Part shown: in pieces, positions 28,212-36,409 of the stretch
Position numbering within the stretch: position 1 is the stretch's first letter
Layout: each line of letters begins with the position of its first letter
Source: Actimicrobium sp. CCC2.4
Lineage (GTDB): Bacteria; Pseudomonadota; Gammaproteobacteria; Burkholderiales; Burkholderiaceae_D
Direction: 5' to 3'
Length of the DNA: 64,000 bases
Assembly: GCF_034347385.1 (NCBI RefSeq)
Contig: NZ_CP133777.1
Coordinates: 3,596,001-3,660,000 of the forward strand
Made by a program: the position numbers and the translations under genes
The notes under the pieces: generated by a model
What the model saw: the letters and a program-made list of their open reading frames with translations, nothing else
What the model was told of the DNA's origin: nothing
Database searches by the model: none

Positions 28212-28342
28212 GAAGACTTTCGGAATGGCCGGGGCGGCCCATGCTAACGTGATTTTCCGGCTGTCGTTTGATATCGCCCTCAATACCGCCTCTATTTACG
28301 TTTAAAATCGCGGGCACCAGAACGCACACCACAAGGCTTTTC

Positions 28343-30535
28343 ATGCGTGACAACGAACATCCTCCCGAGGCACCGGAACCCATCCCGCCTGCCTGGTCGC
28401 TGCCCCGTGATGCGATGCAAGCCGATGATCCGCTGGCCGAGTGCCTGGTCACGCTGACCCGCTTGCGCAACCAGCCGCATTCACGCCAGACGCTGACCGC
28501 CGGCCTGCCGCTGGAAAACAACCGCCTTACTCCCGAACTATTCATTCGTGCTGCCGCCCGCGCCGGCCTGTCGGCACGCATCGTCAAACGAGCACTGCCG
28601 CGCATCAGCCAGCTGACGCTGCCGGCGGTCTTGCTGCTGATGGATGGCCAGGCCTGCATCCTGACCCACAAAGGCAACGACGGCACAGTGCGCATCATCC
28701 AGCCCGAATCCGGCGACGGCGAACTCGAGATCGACCTCGATATCCTGCAAGCGTCCTGTACCGGTCATGTGATTTTCGTGCGGCCGATGTTCAAATTCGA
28801 TAGCCGCGCTGACAAGGACGACACGCCCGCCGGCGGTCACTGGTTCTGGACCCCGCTGCGGCAATCCTGGCGTATCTATTCCGAAGTCCTGATCGCCTCG
28901 CTGCTGGTCAATGTGTTCGCGCTGGTGCTGCCGCTATTCACGATGAACGTGTACGACCGCGTGGTGCCGAACCAGACCTTCGATACGCTCTGGGTACTGG
29001 CTATCGGCGTGGCCATCGTGTTCCTGTTCGACTTTGCGATGCGCAGCCTGCGCGGTTACTTCATCGATGTCGCCGGCAAAAAAATCGACATGGCGCTGTC
29101 ATCGGCAATCTACGAAAAAATCCTCGCGATCCGGCTGGCGGTGCGTCCCAAGTCGGTCGGCGGCTTTGCCAACAGCCTCACCGAATTCGAATCCTTCCGC
29201 GAATTCCTGACCTCAGCCACCATCACCACGCTCATCGACCTGCCATTCACGCTGCTGTATTTGCTCATCATCTGGTGGGTCGGCGGGTCGCTCGTGCTGG
29301 TGCCGATCGTCGCGATTCCGCTGATCCTGATCCCGAGCATGCTGCTGCAACGACCGCTGGCACGGGTCATCAACCAGACCTTCACGGTCGGTTCGCAACG
29401 CCAGGCCACGCTGATCGAAACCCTGGCCGGCCTCGATACGATCAAGGCCATCTCGGCCGAAGGTCCGGCCCAGCGCCGCTGGGAACAGCTGGCCGGACAG
29501 ATTGGCAAGCTCAGCCTGCGCGCCCGCCTGTTGTCGGCCGCCAGCATCAATACCGGCATATTGATCCAGCAACTGGCCAACGTCGCGCTCATCATCGTCG
29601 GGGTCTACCTGATCGCCGACAAGGCCTTGTCGATGGGCGCGCTGATCGCCTGCACGATGCTGGCCGGACGCACGCTGGCACCGCTGTCGCAGGTCGCCGC
29701 GCTGGCCACGCGCTTCCACCACGCCCGCACCGCGCTGATGGGGCTGGACCGCATCATGAACCTGCCGGTCGAACATCCGCCCGGCAAGAGCTTCGTGCAC
29801 CGGCCTGATTTTCAGGGCGGCATCGAATTCCAGAACACCAGTTTTGCCTATCCCGACCAGCCGGTCGAAGCCCTCAGCAAGGTCTCGTTCAAGATCGCGC
29901 CGGGCGAACGGGTCGGCATCATCGGTCGCATCGGCTCCGGCAAATCGACCATCGAAAAACTCATCCTCGGCCTGTACCAGCCCAGCGATGGCGCGATCTG
30001 GATCGATGGCGTCGACCAGCAGCAGATCGACCCGATCGATCTGCGTCGCCACATCGGCTACGTGCCGCAGGACCCGGTGCTGTTCTTCGGCAGCATCAAG
30101 GACAATATCGTCATGGGCGCACCGCACGCCGACGATGCCGCGATGCTGCGCGCAGCCGATATCGCCGGCGTCACCGAATTCGTCAACCGCCATCCGCAAG
30201 GCTTCGACCGCGCCGTCGGCGAACGCGGCGATGGCCTGTCCGGCGGCCAGCGCCAGTCGGTCGCAATTGCCCGCGCCTTGCTGCAGGACCCGAACGTGCT
30301 GGTGCTCGACGAACCCACCAATTCCCTCGACAACCGCTCCGAAGAGAACTTCAAGACACGCCTGTCGCAGCAACTCGGCACCAGGACACTGATCCTGATC
30401 ACGCATCGCGCCTCGATGCTGACGCTGGTCAATCGCCTGCTGGTGGTCGAAGGCGGCCGCATCATCGCCGATGGTCCGAAAGAGCAAGTGCTGGAAGCCT
30501 TATCCGGAGGAAAACTGCATGTCACGAAAGTTTAA
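28343..30535 (+). CDS. lapB: Type I secretion ABC transporter (LapB-like)
   Basis: A 730-residue exporter of RTX-adhesin type. The N-terminal C39-like domain (about residues 35-150) lacks a catalytic Cys, as in LapB/HlyB. The membrane domain (about 175-450) includes PLFTMNVYDRVVPNQTFDTLWVLAIG. The ATPase domain (about 490-725) has IGRIGSGKST (Walker A), LSGGQRQSVAIARALL (signature) and VLVLDEPTNSLD (Walker B). The ATG at 28343 is preferred over an upstream one inside the divergent-promoter region. lapC overlaps its end. With LapC and LapE it should export the LapA adhesin encoded about 24 kb away. Confidence 0.93.
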   Translation: MRDNEHPPEAPEPIPPAWSLPRDAMQADDPLAECLVTLTRLRNQPHSRQTLTAGLPLENNRLTPELFIRAAARAGLSARIVKRALPRISQLTLPAVLLLMDGQACILTHKGNDGTVRIIQPESGDGELEIDLDILQASCTGHVIFVRPMFKFDSRADKDDTPAGGHWFWTPLRQSWRIYSEVLIASLLVNVFALVLPLFTMNVYDRVVPNQTFDTLWVLAIGVAIVFLFDFAMRSLRGYFIDVAGKKIDMALSSAIYEKILAIRLAVRPKSVGGFANSLTEFESFREFLTSATITTLIDLPFTLLYLLIIWWVGGSLVLVPIVAIPLILIPSMLLQRPLARVINQTFTVGSQRQATLIETLAGLDTIKAISAEGPAQRRWEQLAGQIGKLSLRARLLSAASINTGILIQQLANVALIIVGVYLIADKALSMGALIACTMLAGRTLAPLSQVAALATRFHHARTALMGLDRIMNLPVEHPPGKSFVHRPDFQGGIEFQNTSFAYPDQPVEALSKVSFKIAPGERVGIIGRIGSGKSTIEKLILGLYQPSDGAIWIDGVDQQQIDPIDLRRHIGYVPQDPVLFFGSIKDNIVMGAPHADDAAMLRAADIAGVTEFVNRHPQGFDRAVGERGDGLSGGQRQSVAIARALLQDPNVLVLDEPTNSLDNRSEENFKTRLSQQLGTRTLILITHRASMLTLVNRLLVVEGGRIIADGPKEQVLEALSGGKLHVTKV

Positions 30536-31916
30536 ATCTCCGCTCGCCGTCTGGAACAGGAAGCTCCAGCAACTGGTCCTGCCTGCCGGTACCGACGACG
30601 CCGAGCACCGCGCCGACATCGAATTCATGTCCGACAGCAGTGCCGCGCTGGTCACCGGCGCGCCGCGCTTCGGCTCGCTGATCATCCGGGGGGCGGTGCT
30701 GTTCGTCATCATCGCGGTGGTCTGGGCGGCCTTTGCCCCGATCGATGAAATCACCATCGGCGAGGGCAAGGTGATTCCGTCAGGCCAGGTCCAGGTGATC
30801 CAGAATCTCGAAGGCGGCATCGTCTCGGAGATCCCGGTACACATCGGCGAACTGGTGCAGCAGAACCAGATCGTGCTGGTGCTGGACAAAACGCGCTTCT
30901 CGTCATCGGTCGATGAAGTCACGGCCAAGTACGAAGCGCTGCAGGCGAAGATTGCCCGCCTCGCCGCAGAGACTGTCGGCAGCGCCTTTATCGCGCCGCC
31001 CGAACTGCTACGCGCCAATCCGAAAATCGTCGACGAAGAAAAACAGCTCTACCAGAATCGCCAGCGCGAACTGGAATCGGCGCTGACGGTGCTGCGCGAA
31101 CAGGCCAACCAGCGCACCCAGGAATTGCGCGAGAAACGCGCCCGCATGATCCAGCTCGAAGAAAGCCAGCGTCTGGTCACGCGTGAACTGACGATCAGCA
31201 AGCCGATGGTCGCGCAAGGCGTGCTGTCGGAGGTCGAAGTGCTGCGACTGGAACGCCAGGTTAGCGATTTCCGTGGCGAAGCCGAAGCCGCACGTCTGGC
31301 CATCCCGCGCATCGAACAGAGCATCGCCGAAGCCCGCGCCAAAGAAAACGGCCAGCTCGCCAAGTTCAGGTCGGACGCCGCCACCGAGCTCAACCTGGCC
31401 CGCTCCGAGTTCGAGCAATCGCGCGCCTCGGGGGTCGCCATGGCTGATCGTCTGGCCCGCACTGAAATCCGCTCGCCGGTCGCAGGACTCGTCAAGACCC
31501 TGAAAGTGAGCACCGTCGGCGGCGTGATCCAGCCCGGCATGGAACTGATGGAAATCGTCCCGATTGCCAACAACCTGCTGATCGAAGCGCGCGTGCGGCC
31601 TGCCGACGTGGCCTTCCTGCATCCGGGCCAACACGCCACCGTCAAGCTCAGCGCCTATGATTTTTCGATCTACGGCGGGCTCGACGCGACCCTCGAAAAC
31701 ATCACGGCCGACTCGATCACCAACGACGAAGGCGAAAGTTTTTATCAGGTGCGGGTCCGTACCATCAAGAACAACCTCGGTGCCGGCGACAAGAATCTGC
31801 CTATCATTCCGGGCATGATGGCTACCATCCACATACGCACCGGCAAAAAAACGGTGCTGAACTACTTGCTCAAACCCGTCATCAAAGCCAAGCAGGAAGC
31901 ATTGCGCGAGCGCTGA
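30519..31916 (+). CDS. lapC: HlyD-family membrane fusion protein (LapC-like)
   Basis: A 465-residue periplasmic adaptor starting MSRKFKSPLAVWNRKL. It has one N-terminal membrane anchor (about residues 50-72), a biotinyl-lipoyl-like segment EGKVIPSGQVQVIQNLEGGIV, a long coiled-coil hairpin (about 145-300) and the HlyD C-terminal barrel, including TEIRSPVAGLVKTLKVST. GGAGG lies eight bases before the ATG, inside the end of lapB; the two genes overlap by 17 bp, so they are translationally coupled. It bridges LapB to an outer-membrane TolC-type channel. Confidence 0.94.
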   Translation: MSRKFKSPLAVWNRKLQQLVLPAGTDDAEHRADIEFMSDSSAALVTGAPRFGSLIIRGAVLFVIIAVVWAAFAPIDEITIGEGKVIPSGQVQVIQNLEGGIVSEIPVHIGELVQQNQIVLVLDKTRFSSSVDEVTAKYEALQAKIARLAAETVGSAFIAPPELLRANPKIVDEEKQLYQNRQRELESALTVLREQANQRTQELREKRARMIQLEESQRLVTRELTISKPMVAQGVLSEVEVLRLERQVSDFRGEAEAARLAIPRIEQSIAEARAKENGQLAKFRSDAATELNLARSEFEQSRASGVAMADRLARTEIRSPVAGLVKTLKVSTVGGVIQPGMELMEIVPIANNLLIEARVRPADVAFLHPGQHATVKLSAYDFSIYGGLDATLENITADSITNDEGESFYQVRVRTIKNNLGAGDKNLPIIPGMMATIHIRTGKKTVLNYLLKPVIKAKQEALRER

Positions 31917-31928
31917 TGCCGGTACAAT
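31902..31928 (+). promoter_or_regulatory. Weak candidate promoter for psd
   Basis: TTGCGC (31902-31907) and TACAAT (31923-31928) flank a short 15-base spacer just before psd; the -35 lies within the last codons of lapC. The spacing is below optimum, so this is tentative. Confidence 0.3.
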
Positions 31929-31943
31929 CCGGCCATCATTTTT

Positions 31944-32807
31944 TTGAAAGTTGCCGTGGCTGATCCCGCTGTCCTGCTCCAATACCTGCTGCCCAAGCAA
32001 GCCATCACCTGGTTTGCCGGGAAAGTCGCCAACGCCGAAGCCGGCAGCATCACTACCGGCATCATCCGGCGCTTCATTGCGCGCTATCAGGTCAACATGG
32101 CCGAGGCCGCCAATCCGGACATCAGCAGTTACGCCAGCTTCAATGCCTTCTTCACGCGGGCCTTGCGCAGCGATGTGCGGCCGATCGCCGCTGCCAGGTT
32201 CATCTGCCCGGTCGATGGCGCAATCAGCCAGTTCGGCCCGATCGAGCGCGACCAGATTTTCCAGGCCAAGGGCCATGCCTATTCGACCACCGCGCTGGTC
32301 GGCGGCGACGCCGCGCTGGCCGCACAATTCCAGGATGGCAGTTTCGCCACCATCTATCTCAGTCCGAAGGATTACCACCGCATCCACATGCCCTGCGATG
32401 GCCGCCTGCTGCGCATGATCTACGTCCCGGGTGAACTGTTCTCGGTGAACCCGGCCACCGCGCGCGGCGTGCCCGGCCTGTTCGCCCGTAACGAGCGCGT
32501 GGTCTGCGTATTCGAGGGTATCGATGGTCCGTTCGTGCTGACGCTGGTCGGCGCCACCATCGTCGGCAGCATGGCCACAACCTGGCACGGCGTGGTCAAC
32601 CCGCCGCGCACGAAAGCCGTGCGCGAATGGCGCTACGACGACCAGCAGATCGTGCTCAAGAAGGGCGACGAGATGGGACGTTTTCTGCTCGGCTCGACGG
32701 TGGTGCTGCTGTTCCCGGCCGGACGCCTGCAATTCAATCCGGCGTGGCAGGCGGTGTTGCCGGTGCGGCTCGGCGAACCGATGGGCGATGCCGCCGGCAT
32801 GGCCTAA
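31944..32807 (+). CDS. psd: Phosphatidylserine decarboxylase proenzyme
   Basis: A 287-residue protein of the E. coli Psd type that converts phosphatidylserine to phosphatidylethanolamine at the inner membrane. It shows PVDGAISQFGPIERDQIFQAKGHAYS, YLSPKDYHRIHMPCDG, IYVPGELFSVNP and FARNERVVCVFE. The self-cleavage motif LGST lies near the C-terminus (GRFLLGSTVVLLF), where Ser becomes the pyruvoyl group. The start is TTG at 31944 or GTG at 31956; no in-frame ATG exists, and the GTG is perhaps the better choice (MADPAVLLQYLLPKQ). A ferredoxin gene follows after 15 bp. Confidence 0.96.
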   Translation: MKVAVADPAVLLQYLLPKQAITWFAGKVANAEAGSITTGIIRRFIARYQVNMAEAANPDISSYASFNAFFTRALRSDVRPIAAARFICPVDGAISQFGPIERDQIFQAKGHAYSTTALVGGDAALAAQFQDGSFATIYLSPKDYHRIHMPCDGRLLRMIYVPGELFSVNPATARGVPGLFARNERVVCVFEGIDGPFVLTLVGATIVGSMATTWHGVVNPPRTKAVREWRYDDQQIVLKKGDEMGRFLLGSTVVLLFPAGRLQFNPAWQAVLPVRLGEPMGDAAGMA

Positions 32808-32822
32808 CAGCCGGGAATTCAA

Positions 32823-33107
32823 GTGCTGTTTTCTGCCCTGCTCAAGGACCAGCAATGGCGCTTCGAAGTCCCGTCATCACTGACGCTGATGGAAGCCGCC
32901 CGCCTGGCCGGCATCACGCTGCCCAGTTCCTGCCGCAATGGCACTTGCCGCACCTGCCTGTGCCGCTTGCACAGCGGATCAGTGCGCTACACCGTCGACT
33001 GGCCCGGACTCAGCGCCGACGAAAAGAAGGCCGGCGACATCCTGCCATGCGTCGCGGTACCGCTGTCGGATGTGGTGATCAGGGAGCCGCGGGCGAGCAG
33101 ACAGTGA
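32823..33107 (+). CDS. Small 2Fe-2S ferredoxin
   Basis: A 94-residue plant-type ferredoxin. The cluster ligands are in SSCRNGTCRTCLCRL (C-x4-C-x2-C) and a fourth Cys in DILPCVAVP about 35 residues later. The domain begins with WRFEVPSSLTLMEAARLAGITLP. It is a soluble one-electron carrier; its partner is not encoded next to it. The start is GTG at 32823, 15 bp after psd, suggesting co-transcription. The C-terminus is short and basic. Confidence 0.9.
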   Translation: MLFSALLKDQQWRFEVPSSLTLMEAARLAGITLPSSCRNGTCRTCLCRLHSGSVRYTVDWPGLSADEKKAGDILPCVAVPLSDVVIREPRASRQ

Positions 33108-33142
33108 TGGTTAGAGGATTGATGGCGGCAACCAGTGCATTT

Positions 33143-33169
33143 GGTGCAATAACCGAAGGGCATTGCACC
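33143..33169. terminator. Stem-loop between convergent ferredoxin and lrgB genes
   Basis: GGTGCAAT (33143-33150) and ATTGCACC (33162-33169) form a perfect 8-bp stem with an 11-base loop in the gap between two converging genes. No T-run follows on either strand, so termination is a guess from position. Confidence 0.35.
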
Positions 33170-33208
33170 GCGTGCGCCTCAAGCGCATCACGCCTACAAA
33201 TACTCCCA

Positions 33209-33934
33209 CTAAATCACCCCCAGCAGCTTCAACCCCAACGGCAACAACAACGCCGTCATCACCCCCGACAAGCCCATCGCCAGCCCGGCAAACGCGCCCA
33301 TTTCTTCGCTGACCTGAAAACCGCGCGCAGTGCCGATGCCGTGCGCAGTGACGCCGAGCGCGAAGCCCATCACCTTGTGATCAGTGAATTTCATCCAGGT
33401 CAGGATGGTGCGTGCCAGCGTCGCCCCGAGGATGCCGGTGGCGATCACCATCACGGCGGTCAGCGACGGCAAGCCACCGATTTTTTCGGCGATACCCATC
33501 GCGATCGGCGAGGTGACCGACTTCGGGGCCAGTGACAGGATGGTCACCGGCGACGCGCCCAACGCCCAGGCCACTCCCATTGCCGTAGCGATCGCCGCCG
33601 TGCTGCCGGCCAGCATGCCGACGAGCAGCGCAAACCAGTCGCGCCGCAAAGCCGGCAATTGCTGATACAGCGGAATGGCCAGCGCCACCGTGGCCGGTCC
33701 GAGCAGAAAATGCACGAATTGCGCGCCATCAAAATACGTCTTGTACGAGGTACCGGTCAGCGTCAGCACCAGCACCAGAATGGCCACCGCGATCGCCACC
33801 GGATTGGCCAGCGGATTAAATCTGGCGCGCTGGTAAATGAGTGACGCTAGCTGATAGGCCAGCAATGTCGCGGTCAGTCCGAGCAGCGGCGACGCCGCCA
33901 GATAGACCCAGATCTCGTTGAGCTTGGGCGTCAT
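33209..33934 (-). CDS. lrgB: LrgB/CidB-family membrane protein (YohK-like)
   Basis: A 241-residue protein with at least six hydrophobic segments. PKSVTSPIAMGIAEKIGGLPSLTAV (about residues 136-160) and GVTAHGIGTARGFQVSEEMGAFAGLAMGLSG (about 193-223) are the two strongly conserved LrgB blocks. The family acts with LrgA/CidA and is linked to cell lysis control or, in other systems, to export of small carboxylates such as glycolate. Its start overlaps the lrgA stop by four bases (ATGA), so the pair is translationally coupled. Confidence 0.93.
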   Translation of the reverse strand: MTPKLNEIWVYLAASPLLGLTATLLAYQLASLIYQRARFNPLANPVAIAVAILVLVLTLTGTSYKTYFDGAQFVHFLLGPATVALAIPLYQQLPALRRDWFALLVGMLAGSTAAIATAMGVAWALGASPVTILSLAPKSVTSPIAMGIAEKIGGLPSLTAVMVIATGILGATLARTILTWMKFTDHKVMGFALGVTAHGIGTARGFQVSEEMGAFAGLAMGLSGVMTALLLPLGLKLLGVI

Positions 33935-34263
33935 TTCTGCAAGGCCCGCACGACCGCTGCGGTAACCGCAATCGACACCACAACGCTAACCAGCAGCGCC
34001 ATCGAAATCGGTAGCCATTCGGCCGCGATCAGCCTTGCATGGACCATGATGCCGACGCCGGCCGGCACGAACAGCAGCGACAGATGGCGCAACAAACCCA
34101 TCGCCGTCGGTGCCAGTTTGTCGACCATCGCAGGGCGCATCATCAGGTACGCCAGCAGCAGCACCATGCCGATCACCGGACCGGGTATCGGCAACGACAA
34201 CGCGTACGACAAGCCCTCACCGAGAGCCTGGAAAACCAGCAGCGTAGCGAATGTGGCGATCAT
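33931..34263 (-). CDS. lrgA: LrgA/CidA-family holin-like membrane protein
   Basis: A 110-residue protein with four hydrophobic segments and the conserved LPIPGPVIGMVLLLAYLM segment (about residues 24-41). It is the partner of LrgB just downstream. The start is the ATG at 34261-34263, with GGAGG four bases upstream (within a preceding TTG codon that extends the frame by one residue). The family is regarded as holin-like or as half of a carboxylate exporter; no regulator of the LytSR type is adjacent. Confidence 0.9.
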   Translation of the reverse strand: MIATFATLLVFQALGEGLSYALSLPIPGPVIGMVLLLAYLMMRPAMVDKLAPTAMGLLRHLSLLFVPAGVGIMVHARLIAAEWLPISMALLVSVVVSIAVTAAVVRALQK

Positions 34264-34375
34264 CAAACCTCCGGATTATTCAGATGAGCGAGTCTAGCAT
34301 TGGCGCATTTGCCGGCCGGCGTCAACGGGAGCAGTAGAATGCAAGCCCCGATCATCCGGTCACATCGCTGCTGAC

Positions 34376-35074
34376 ATGACATTCACCGATCTATCCCGCG
34401 TTCTATTTCCATTGCTGCTGGCAGCGGGCACCGCCTTCGCGGCTCCCGCCCTCGAAGACAGCATCGCGCAGCGTGCTCTCGCCTGCATCGGCTGCCACAA
34501 CGTCGACGGCAAGCGCGGCGCCGATGGCTACTACCCGCGTATCGCCGGCAAGCCGGCCGGTTATCTGGCCAACCAGCTGATCAATTTCCGCGAAGGCCGG
34601 CGTGCTTATCCGCAAATGATCTATATGGTCGACAACCTGTCGGATGCCTATCTGCATGAACTGGCCGGCTATTTCTCGGCACTGGAAGTGCCGTACCCGC
34701 CGCCGCAAGCGCTCGCCGTCCCGGCCAGCGTGGCCGCCCGCGGACAACTGCTGGTGCAGCACGGCGATGCCGCCAAAAACATCCCGGCCTGCATTGCCTG
34801 CCACGGCAGCGCACTGACAGGCGTGTCGCCGGCCATTCCCGGCCTGCTCGGTTTGCCGCGCGATTATCTGGCAGCGCAATTCGGTGCCTGGCGCAACGGC
34901 ACGCGTCACGCCGCCGCCCCCGATTGCATGCATAAAATCAGCCTGCAACTGAGCACCGATGACATCGGTGCCGTCGCCGCCTGGCTGTCGGCGCAACCGG
35001 TACCGGCGGGTGCCAGGCCGGCCACTTCGCTGCCTGCGACCATGCCGCTGACCTGCGGCAGCGCGCCACAATGA
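34376..35074 (+). CDS. Diheme cytochrome c (c4-like), periplasmic
   Basis: A 232-residue protein with a signal peptide (MTFTDLSRVLFPLLLAAGTAFA) and two heme-binding motifs, CIGCH (about residues 38-42) and CIACH (about 138-142), each heading a class I cytochrome c domain with downstream Met ligands possible at MIYMVDN and MHKISLQ. This two-domain layout resembles cytochrome c4, a carrier to terminal oxidases. Its stop overlaps the next cytochrome gene's start by four bases, so the two act together. Confidence 0.88.
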   Translation: MTFTDLSRVLFPLLLAAGTAFAAPALEDSIAQRALACIGCHNVDGKRGADGYYPRIAGKPAGYLANQLINFREGRRAYPQMIYMVDNLSDAYLHELAGYFSALEVPYPPPQALAVPASVAARGQLLVQHGDAAKNIPACIACHGSALTGVSPAIPGLLGLPRDYLAAQFGAWRNGTRHAAAPDCMHKISLQLSTDDIGAVAAWLSAQPVPAGARPATSLPATMPLTCGSAPQ

Positions 35075-36348
35075 TGACATCCATGAAACGATTCCTACTG
35101 GTCGCCCTGTTCCTGCTGCTGGCGATACCCGCCTTGCTGATCGTGAAAGAGTTCATCCACACTCCCGGCCATGACGCCACCGGCGTACCTATCACCGGCT
35201 CCGCAGTCCAGGTCGCGCAGGGCAAGTACCTGGCGCTGGCGGGCAATTGCATGGGCTGCCATACCGCGCGCGGCGGCCAGCAGTATGCCGGCGGACGGCC
35301 GATCGCGACCCCGTTCGGCACGATTTATTCGCCCAACCTGACCCAGGACCGCACCAGCGGACTGGGCACGTGGTCGGCCGATGATTTCTGGCAGGCGCTG
35401 CATAACGGCAAATCGCGCGACGGGAGCTTTCTGTACCCGGCGTTCCCGTACACCAATTACACACGGATGACGCGTCCCGACAGCGATGCGATGTATGCCT
35501 ACTTCAAGACGCTGGCACCGGTAGCGCAGGGGAACATTCCGAACACGCTGCGCTTTCCGTACAACCAGCGGCCATTGCTGGCGGCGTGGCGCGTGCTCTA
35601 CTTCACGCCAGGCACGCAGCCGGTCGATGCCGGCAAATCAGCCGAATGGAATCGCGGTGCCTATCTGGTCGAAGGCCCCGGTCATTGCAGCGCCTGTCAC
35701 GCCAGTCGCACCACGCTCGGTGGCAGCCGCGGCGGCCTCGACGGTGGTCTGATTCCGGTGCTTGACTGGTATGCGCCATCGCTGACTTCGAGCAGCGAAG
35801 CCGGCCTGGGCGACTGGCAGCAATCCGACATCGTCGACCTGCTGCACACCGGCATCTCGGCGCGCGGCGCGGTATTCGGTCCGATGGCCGAAGTGGTTGG
35901 TGCCAGTCTGCAGCATCTGTCGACACCGGACTTGCAGGCGATGGCCGGCTACCTCAAATCGCTGCCGCAAACCAGCGAGCCGGCCTTGCCACAGGTGGTG
36001 CTCGATGAACGCACACAGCGGCTCGGTAGCAAGCTCTACGAACAGCATTGCGTTAATTGCCACCGCGCCGATGGCAACGGCATTCCGCCTAACTATCCGC
36101 CGCTGGCCGGCAACCGTGCCATCACGATGGCGTCTGCCATCAATCCGATCCGCATCGTCCTCAACGGCGGCTTTCCGCCCAGCACCGGCGGCAATCCGCG
36201 GCCGTATGGGATGCCGCCCTTTGCGGCCGTGCTCAGTGATGACGAAGTCGCCGCCGTGGTGTCTTATACGCGGGCGTCGTGGGGCAATGCGCGGTCCGCC
36301 GTGACGGCCTTCGAAGTGGCCCGCAACAGGGCGGTTCCGGGCGACTGA
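35071..36348 (+). CDS. Triheme membrane-anchored cytochrome c (dehydrogenase cytochrome-subunit type)
   Basis: A 425-residue protein with an N-terminal membrane anchor or signal (about residues 5-26) and three heme motifs: CMGCH (about 62), CSACH (about 206) and CVNCH (about 329). The segment GGRPIATPFGTIYSPNLTQDRTSGLGTW is typical of the cytochrome subunit of membrane alcohol, gluconate or aldehyde dehydrogenases. No flavin or quinoprotein dehydrogenase gene is adjacent, so the electron donor is unknown. ATG at 35071 overlaps the preceding stop; an ATG at 35083 is an alternative. Confidence 0.88.
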   Translation: MMTSMKRFLLVALFLLLAIPALLIVKEFIHTPGHDATGVPITGSAVQVAQGKYLALAGNCMGCHTARGGQQYAGGRPIATPFGTIYSPNLTQDRTSGLGTWSADDFWQALHNGKSRDGSFLYPAFPYTNYTRMTRPDSDAMYAYFKTLAPVAQGNIPNTLRFPYNQRPLLAAWRVLYFTPGTQPVDAGKSAEWNRGAYLVEGPGHCSACHASRTTLGGSRGGLDGGLIPVLDWYAPSLTSSSEAGLGDWQQSDIVDLLHTGISARGAVFGPMAEVVGASLQHLSTPDLQAMAGYLKSLPQTSEPALPQVVLDERTQRLGSKLYEQHCVNCHRADGNGIPPNYPPLAGNRAITMASAINPIRIVLNGGFPPSTGGNPRPYGMPPFAAVLSDDEVAAVVSYTRASWGNARSAVTAFEVARNRAVPGD

Positions 36349-36409
36349 CTTCCAGCGTTCGCGCCATCGGCGGCATGCTACCCTCTGCGTTTTCCGTCTT
36401 TGGTTTCAG

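Noticed and set aside
31008-32855. 615-codon minus-strand frame spanning lapC, psd and the ferredoxin start
   Set aside because: Very long, but it lies opposite three genes with strong motifs (HlyD adaptor, LGST decarboxylase, 2Fe-2S), and its translation shows no known fold or signal.
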